Below, one piece after another: positions 56,611 through 64,000 of a stretch of DNA of 64,000 nt (its first letter is position 1; each line of letters starts with the position of its first letter). This DNA comes from Branchiostoma belcheri (Eukaryota; Chordata; Leptocardii; Amphioxiformes; Branchiostomatidae). The position numbers and the translations under genes are program-made. The stretch covers positions 1,165,976-1,229,975 of the forward strand of contig NW_017804376.1 of assembly GCF_001625305.1 (NCBI RefSeq), in the 5' to 3' direction. The notes under the pieces are model-generated. The model was not told the DNA's origin, searched no databases, and saw only the letters and a list, made by a program, of their open reading frames with translations.

Positions 56611-59600
56611 GAATCGAACATTTGATGACCAATTTCTAGTAGTCAAATTCTGTATCACTACAGTCACGAATGAAACATTTGAAATGGAAATTACAGCTAT
56701 TTATCTGCTAGGACTTTCAGCTTACTTAAGCTATCTATGAAGACTTTGAAAATCTGTTCAATTGCTTGAGTAACAATTTCCTTGTATCTATCTCATTACC
56801 TGGGTGTCTAACCTTCAGCGACATATTAGGACTACGTTACCATACCTGGATTTTGATTCATAGATACTAGTACGCTCCAATACTGCACAGCCGTATCATA
56901 AACGTTCCAGTCAGTGCGTTTTGTTTGGTTGATCATTTATTTATTTACAAACCAATATTTTAACTGATGACAAATATAACGTAAATATATACAGTAGTTT
57001 CGTAGTCAACAGGAAGACATAATTATACAGGTATTGAATGAATGTAGGCTTCACTAATTAGGGCAACGTGCATCTAAACAAGACTACGAGCTAATTACGT
57101 GTACAGACTAGATAAAAGGGAAACAACAAAGAATCTGTACATGTACGAAGCCCCGTAGCGAAATATCCTGGTGGAGTCTGTCTGGTATTAGTCACTTAAA
57201 TCTCGCCAGAGGGGGAATATTTTTCAAACGTAGGCACGCCTTTTTAAGATCGTGTCTAATTAAATTCAACACATTCGTCGTCAGTCAACCATACACTGAA
57301 TAAGCTATATCCTACGACCATATGTATACTATCAGACTGTATTCAGTATTGCCTGAAATAGAAATTTAGTGTACATAACGTTATGCCACTATAAATACAG
57401 GATTCTAGATAAATTCTTGTATCTGCTATTGGCCCATTTTTGTTTTCGTCTATCCAAGGAGCTTTCTAACCTTCTTGGTCTATCTAGCAGCTTGTTCTAA
57501 TCTCTCTCCCTAGTTCCATAGCCCACAAGGACAAATTCTTACCTTGCTTAACCTGCTCAAAAAGTGCCACCAAACATTTGGTAGACGAGTGTTGTATTTT
57601 CGCTACATCTTGAGCACCTCTCTGTTTTCTTGAAGTGTTTTTATTTCCCACGTCGGGTCGGGGGGTTAACTAGTAGAAGACAGTGGCTGCGCACGCCCTG
57701 GGGTAGAATTAGGCGCGAGAGATATGATCAAAGGATTCTCTACCCAAACACCGGAGGACCTCAGCCGGCTACTCAGGTATGAGATGACACAAAGATTACT
57801 GTGAAACAAAAAAGGAGCTTCTTACAGTTCTTGACGAAGGTCTGGGTATCGTCTTAAGTCGGGATGAGTGAAGTAAATTACAGGGCGGAGGTGGTAAACA
57901 AATTAACGGCAAATTAGAGAAACAAAGGGCGGTCTGCGTTTGTTGGTGCCGCCGGGTAATTTGGAACCATCGCTACCTGCTGAGTTTTCATTGAAAATCT
58001 TTTTCATCTTTCTTCAGTTGCTGCCCAGTGAGAGGTTTCATTATTGCCAATTTGTAATATATCTAAAGCTCCGAGCTGCGTTTTCTAAAATGGACGGTAC
58101 CTTTCGTAACACGTACGTCCGCTTCTTACGAAAGATTTAAACTGCTTCTAGAGCAATGTTGCCTTGAGTCTACTACTAGCACTAGTATATCCTTGCTTTA
58201 ATGTCGCTGTGTTTAGTTGGAATGTAGAAATATAACACAAAACGTAATTGGTGTATTTACCTGGCTACGTTTTTTAGATGAACATTGACAGAGATAGACC
58301 TATCTTTTTTTTAGATATTAGCTTTTACATACAATACTTGTTATGCAGACTGAATTACATATAGCGTCTAAAGTCTCAGAGCCGTATTAAAAGCTGACAG
58401 GTGGTTAGGGTGGCCTGTATTTATCAACTAAAAACATCTAGAAGGTTAGCTTATATATGTTTCATTGTTGGATAGGGTTTCTCAAAGTGGGAGAGAAAAA
58501 TTCTCCATCTGTTACTTTGAAGTGAAAACCAGCCACAGTTGTGACAGATATGAAGGAACAGATGCATAGAAAACAGGAAAGTGGCGACTAAAAAGGGTAA
58601 GAGAAGTTAGGGCCCGACCAAACTCGTCGCACAAGAACTAAATGTGTGTTCTAGATTACGTCTGTCTTTGTATACAGGGAATGTTACAGTATCGTCAGGT
58701 CCTTGTCGACTGTCGGTTGTGGTTAAGTCTCACTGAAAATCCTACCACAGAAACAATATCAACGGTGGTGAAGTAATGTGGCCACATCTTAACGTTAACT
58801 TTATGGCAACCTGTTCTGTCACAGGACAGCAGAATTAGGTACGACACAGTCAAGACTGACCCACGACTGTCCACGACTTACAGTCGTAAACTTGTCGTGC
58901 GACAAAGGTGACTGGGCCCTAAGGACAGGTCCCCTTCCTCGAAAAAAATTATCTCCCATAAAATATCAGTCTACATCGAGGAAACATTTTAATAACACGG
59001 GGAAGGAGGTACCAACTGCAAGTTTGTGATAATATCAGCGTGGCCCAGTAATGGCTGGCCTGTGATCCGGATAATACCGGCCAGCTTACGCCTGTCGCCT
59101 TGCGGCTTGTCGGTGGATACGTGACGCGTCCCAGCACAATACTGCCGTCTTACCCAGCCCCGCCACCAGTCATGGGTGTTTACCCGCGTTTGTTCATGAT
59201 TTAGGGGCTGGTACACTTCTAATCTCCAAGCAGATGATGGCATGTGAAATCGTAACATTGTCAGTCTCCGCCACATTTTTTTTACATAGTCAGATAGAAA
59301 GCAAGAAGACGGTTTTTTTATTCCTACATCTTGGAGACTATGTAGGGTTCTCATGAGAATTTAATTACAGTATAGGTAACTGTTATAGATTATATTATAG
59401 CTTCATTCTAAAGTCAAATATTAATTTTTTAAAGATTTAGGAAGGGTCGGTCACAAGGTTCTCTCCCAAAAAGAAACACCCTTACGCAGGTTAAGTCACA
59501 AAATAATGGTTCCAAATCACAGCGTATACGTAGGGGGCCTCTATGCCTCCAAAGAACCCTATGAACCGTAAGGTGTATTGCCAGTTATACTAATCTCATT

Positions 59601-60447
59601 ATGACGTCCTTAATTCTCTGTACATTTTCTCTCCGTTCCAATTTGTCTCACACCCAACCTCAGCCCTTCTGTCGCCCGCGCCAGGCTCGGGGTTCAGCCA
59701 TGTTTTGTGTGTTGTTGACCTTATCCTGTGAGAGGGTGTCATTAAAGGCTTACTTCATTTATTCCACACTGTTGAAGCAAAGCAACACGGCCTCCCTTTT
59801 TACTACAATTCCACGCCTGCATTTGCAAGCACACCTTGACGTCTACATTAGGTAGGACGGTTTGCATTTTAAGTACCTTAATCTAGATTGGGCATTTTCT
59901 TAATTCACTGTAACTATATTTTGGCAAAAGCAAGGCGGTTTAAAATGTGATTTGTAACCCCCTCGGTAAAAGAGGACGTCGTTATTTGGTTGACAACATG
60001 ACCAACATCTGCTTCGAGACCATGCAAGTACCTGGTCGATTTTGTCGTACGGTTGTCTTACGATCTTCGTACGATCGCAAACTGTATTCTTGGAACAGTC
60101 GCATATGTGTCGTACAAAAAATCAGTTGTCTTCTTACCGAAAAGAGCTGTCTTAATCCCTCATTCATTGGTGGTTGGTTCTGTCACAGCTTGTTTGAAAA
60201 TTCTACACGATCAAAATCGTACAACGTGACTTTACCCTATAGTAGTTAATCATAACAGACATGTATAAAGAGCCTTACTCAGGGGCGTACCACTAGTATT
60301 GGCCCGTGTTTACCACTCAACCTATTATTACATTCCTGAACAAGCCCTCTCCATCATGAGAACATTTCCCACAAGTCGCCCATTATTATAGGAATATCAA
60401 TAACATGTACGTGCTCTCATGGCGACCTTTCTGAGCGCCCGGGAAGG

Positions 60448-61018
60448 TAGCCTCCTGTGCAGGCCTCCGGGCGGGTGGGAGTTTTGATACTCAGCGTTAT
60501 TTTGCCAGAGAACGTTATACCGCCAGAGAAGGCTATGGTTGTGTCTGGCAATATTAAGTTCTCTGGCAAAATATCTAGAACGCAGTATCAAAACTACGAG
60601 GCTTCGGGAGGCAGCTGGAAAGAGTAGAAATTGGCCAAATAGAGAGATAACATGCCAGGGATGCGGCAAACTGTACTCTCTAGCAAACCAACTCCTCTGG
60701 CATGTTATCTCTCTATCTTGCCAATTTCTACTCTTTCCAGCCGCCTCCCGAATCCTGGTAGAGGCTATGAATACAAAACTCCCACCTGCTCGCTGGCTAG
60801 CCTCCACCAGGCCTTTCTACGGGAATACGTATGGTAGAATTCGGCAAAAAAGAGACTAAAATCGAAAATTGGCCAAGGGAGTCCGGCCGTGGGCAGGTAG
60901 TTTCTTTCCGGCCAGTCAAACCTACAAGGCGACCAAACTCCCCTGGCAAATATTCTCCTGTATATAGCCAGCGTAGTTAGTCTGGTAGAGACTACTCGGA
61001 GGCCTGCACAGGAGGCTA
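60448..61018. mobile_element. Foldback MITE invaded by two further foldbacks
   Basis: Outer arms TAGCCTCCTGTGCAGGCC.. and ..GGCCTGCACAGGAGGCTA match the element at 24573. Its right arm is split by one insert at about 60595-60766 (..GGCTTCGGGAGGC / CCTGGTAGAGGCTA) and another at 60798-60994 (TAGCCTCCACCAGG / CTGGTAGAGACTA, flanks CTCGCTGGC and CTCGGAGGC, 7 of 9). Confidence 0.88.
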
Positions 61019-61204
61019 CCGCCCGGTGCCGAGAGACGGGACGCAGATGCCCCGATAAACACTAATTAGCGTAATACGCAGATGTAACCTTTGTAACAGC
61101 ACGTCATCCAGATATTATCCCGTCCCAGGCCGCTCATTACACGGCTTTTTGATCATCGGTGGACCGCCGGTGCTTATGATCCTTGGGTATACTTTATAAT
61201 AAAT

Positions 61205-61436
61205 GTAATACCAGCGTTCTATCCGTGTTTTTAAACTGTTTGTTTCTGTCGTCTAGCAACATAATAACCAAAACTGAGAGAGGGACGTTGGAAATGTAGG
61301 GATAGAAAATCTATACTTTTAATAAATATATATCAGCGTTTTATCCGTGTTTTTGGACTGTTTGTTTCTGTCGTCTAGCAACATAATAACCAAAACTGAG
61401 AGAGGGACGTTGCATATGTAGGGGTAAAATCTTTCA
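61205..61436. repeat. ~123-bp tandem duplication
   Basis: ATCCGTGTTTTTAAACTG..GAGAGAGGGACGTTG appears at 61220-61292 and 61343-61415 with few changes. Confidence 0.92.
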
Positions 61437-61799
61437 ACTGTGTGAGAGTCTCAAATCAGACGACAATGGCATATAATGATCCCTGAAGTATCCGATATGG
61501 CTCGTTGGTTTCCCGCCCTTTTGTTACAAACGACAATTACTCATCGTTAATTGTAGGACAGCAATGATCTGGTGCAATTAAGTACCCAGGACGACTGTTG
61601 AACAGTTTAATTGAGTGATGATCCATATCGGCGATTTTATTCACGTATTCTGCCGCGCGCTCTGGGTTCAGACGACGCGATATCGAATGACAATTAGCGA
61701 TAATTTCCCTTGAGCATACGGATTCGTGTAGGGCCTACGAACGTATTTCTTTTGTTATATCATAAACCACATGAATCCTACTGTATATAATTGAACAAA

Positions 61800-62130
61800 A
61801 TATACAACATGTATGTGTATAAATTCTGAACGCGAGTGAATATATAAAGATAACCAATTTTACGAGGCTTAACTGTAAAGTATGTATGCACGACGAAAAA
61901 TGTGACAGTAATTGAGTAAAATGTTGTAGTTTCGTTGCCCCCCCCCCACTAATTGTACAAAATATGATTGTATGAATTCTGACGCGATAGAATATATGAA
62001 GCTAGAAGATTCCATGCATGCGATTTATAAAGTTTAAGCAAGGACTGGTACAATGTCCTTCCTTTAAGTATAGATGCATGATTTAAAAAATATGACAGTA
62101 ACTTGTTGTAGCTTCGTCGCCCCCCTCCCC
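61800..62130. repeat. Diverged tandem duplication with C-runs
   Basis: ACAACATGTATGTGTATAAA..GTTGTAGTTTCGTTGCCCC (61803-61948) is echoed by ATGATTGTATGAATTCTGAC..TTGTAGCTTCGTCGCCCC (61963-62127). Confidence 0.6.
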
Positions 62131-64000
62131 AACCCTGAAAAAAATCCATCTAAAATTCCTCAAAAAAAAAAACGATGACACGTCTGTATCTGAATGGAAG
62201 TTGGAGGTGTTTGCTCTTTGTCAAAGGAAGTTTTACCCTGAACCGAGACGATCTGGAATTCATCAGACGTTGGAGGAAAGATTAACGAACCACAACCAGA
62301 CACTCCAGTTCCTGGTAAACAAACGAACAAAAATGTACAAAATTATTCTTTACATAGAAAAAAAACACTACACAATGTATAAAATGTAAAATTATGAATC
62401 ACAGATATCTAGCTAGGTAAAGATTTGTAATCAAAATGATGACTTGTTTTTATTTCGTGTACAGTTTTTATGGAAAAGAGGGAGGGGGCATGCCCCCTGC
62501 TGTTGTGCAACCTTGTCCAGCTTCCTGTTTCCAAGGTCGCTCGACCCCAATAGATTCGGCTACCACAATCAAACCTTAGTAGGATTATCTAGGCTTAAAG
62601 TATTAAATCGAACAAGTTTTGCTATAAATCATTTTTAATCATTACTTGTCCCAACCAGGAACTTCGTGGTCAGGTGAATTGGGTTTCAAAGTGTGGAAAG
62701 AAAAACTTGGCTTGTCTGGCGAGCATCCTTGTTTGGGTGTCTTAAGTGTTCTTTGTTTTCTGTGTTAAATGGAACGCAAGTGTACACAAAACGTACTTAA
62801 GATGCCTCCACTGCTTCGGATTATACCCCCCCCCCTCCTCCAAAGTGTTTCAGACGAGTTATGACTGTAATGTCTCTCTTTTATTAACCCACTGAGTAGT
62901 CTGAGGGGCACACGCCTGAGGTCGCTGTCTGGACTGTGTTAAACAAGTCGTTTGGTAACCAGAAACGAAACTACAAAGTGCGAATTTTCAACCTCACGTC
63001 TGAACGGATTTGCCAGCTTGTTGTCGGACCACAAGCAGTTCTGTCTCTTGTTAAGAAGTAGACCGTTTAATCACTCAAACTGTCAAGTAAAGTGTAGGCA
63101 TGGATTTAGCACTATTTTGGGTAATATTTGTCAGATTATGTTGTAACAAGTGTTTTGTTTCGTCTCCGTACGGTTGTTTAGAGCTCCAGTCAGTGTTATA
63201 AATTGTTGGGATCCCTCCATTATTGGTGAGGTCTCGTCCCTACCAAATCGGCCAACCTTACCAAACACACCGCCGCCGATTCAGACTGTTTATTTACATA
63301 TCTTTGTAATTGTTTAGAAGTTTTGCCAGAGGCAAGGGTCGGGATGTCATTTTGGGGCAAGTGTCACATGTAACCCTCCTACTCATGGGTGTCGGCCTGT
63401 CAAGCAACTCGGTTAGGCTTGAAGCCAAGGACCCAAAGCACTCTGGTAAATTCACCTGATGATCGCAGCTTCGAGTGAAACTGGAGCCTGGGTAATGAAG
63501 CCAAATTTCACCACATAAAACCCCACACAGTAGACATAGGTAACCCATGAGAATACACCAGACATCCTGTGACATTCCTGTGATGGATTTTGGCGCGTGC
63601 CTCTTGCACCGTGAAGAATCAATGTTACGGTATGAGTCTCCATCCTTCTCTCCTGAGAACAAGGCCACAAAAAAGGTTCGCAGGCGCGCCCTGTCTTTCC
63701 CAATAACTCACCATCGCTTACCCATAACCTCCAGGCTTCGACTCAAGGAACCATCAAAGAAATGGCCGTCTGTGAAGATAGATGTAAGACGGGGATAACA
63801 CATAGCTCGGCTCTCAAATTTCTTTCCTGATCTCGTTTGCTCGCTCCTTTGGGGCCTGGCCAATTTTCGTGAAAGCAAGGCCGTGCAGTCTTCAATAGCT
63901 TTTTAAACTCTAGGACTTACAGACAATATCCGAGTAAACGTTTGATCCAGTAGTACAAAGTAGTATTTCTCAAAGTTACTCAACTCCCATATATGTACTA

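Larger units (their letters stand above)
46590..64000. other. Long first intron of the ephrin gene (open to the right)
   Basis: No exon with the ephrin core (ICP..YE.Y.V) is visible. The intron holds TAGCC/TAGTC foldbacks, one 6-bp-TSD MITE, tandem duplications and interspersed repeats listed separately. Stretches 46600-49100, 50700-51850, 56900-60000 and 62150-64000 contain nothing I can name ap from low-complexity runs and a decayed foldback half ending at 47414. Confidence 0.5.

Noticed and set aside
56599..56741. 46-codon frame starting in the YY1 motif
   Set aside because: ATGGCGG is part of the motif and the product has no recognisable feature; kept only as a regulatory note.

Overview
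The window looks like nuclear genomic DNA of a cephalochordate (amphioxus, Branchiostoma-like). The basis is small exons with GT..AG introns, animal-specific families (an ephrin, a CNTNAP-type fibrinogen-like protein, a CES-type carboxylesterase), and introns packed with tRNA-derived SINEs, non-LTR fragments, Penelope-like remnants and short foldback transposons. There is no operon, CRISPR array or bacterial feature. The genus is an inference from style, not from a search.

Layout. (1) 1-4190, minus: 3-truncated secreted protein with signal peptide, short collagen stretch, coiled coil and CNTNAP-type fibrinogen-like domain, divergent from (2) 5165-20221, plus: a complete strawberry-notch (SBNO)-like SF2 helicase, 23 coding exons, 1328 aa, whose last exon adds a PIP-box-like motif, an SQ/TQ cluster, a nuclear localisation signal and a UBZ4-like zinc finger. 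(3) 21242-27474, plus: complete 10-exon carboxylesterase, 574 aa, with intact Ser/Glu/His triad and a C-terminal KDEL. (4) 27923-30927, minus: small basic protein of unknown function, tail-to-tail with the esterase. (5) 33168-41580, minus: complete 12-exon, 521-aa, seven-pass membrane protein with predicted cytoplasmic N terminus, possibly of the gustatory-receptor-like class. (6) 46435-46589, plus: first coding exon of an ephrin, followed by an intron that runs past the right end (>17.4 kb).

The genes do not form an evident pathway; each looks independently regulated. The SBNO-like gene and the membrane-protein gene both have an ATGGCGG (YY1-type) element in their presumed first non-coding exon.

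The mobile fraction is unusually readable. A non-LTR element in the helicase gene has a 5 inversion and a 12-bp target duplication. Five copies of one MITE group carry 6-bp target duplications. About a dozen foldback elements beginning TAGCC/TAGTC carry 9-bp duplications, with arms that differ from copy to copy. Two foldbacks carry hammerhead-ribozyme-like cores. One locus preserves the order of insertion: a 6-bp-TSD element landed inside the 9-bp TSD of an older foldback.
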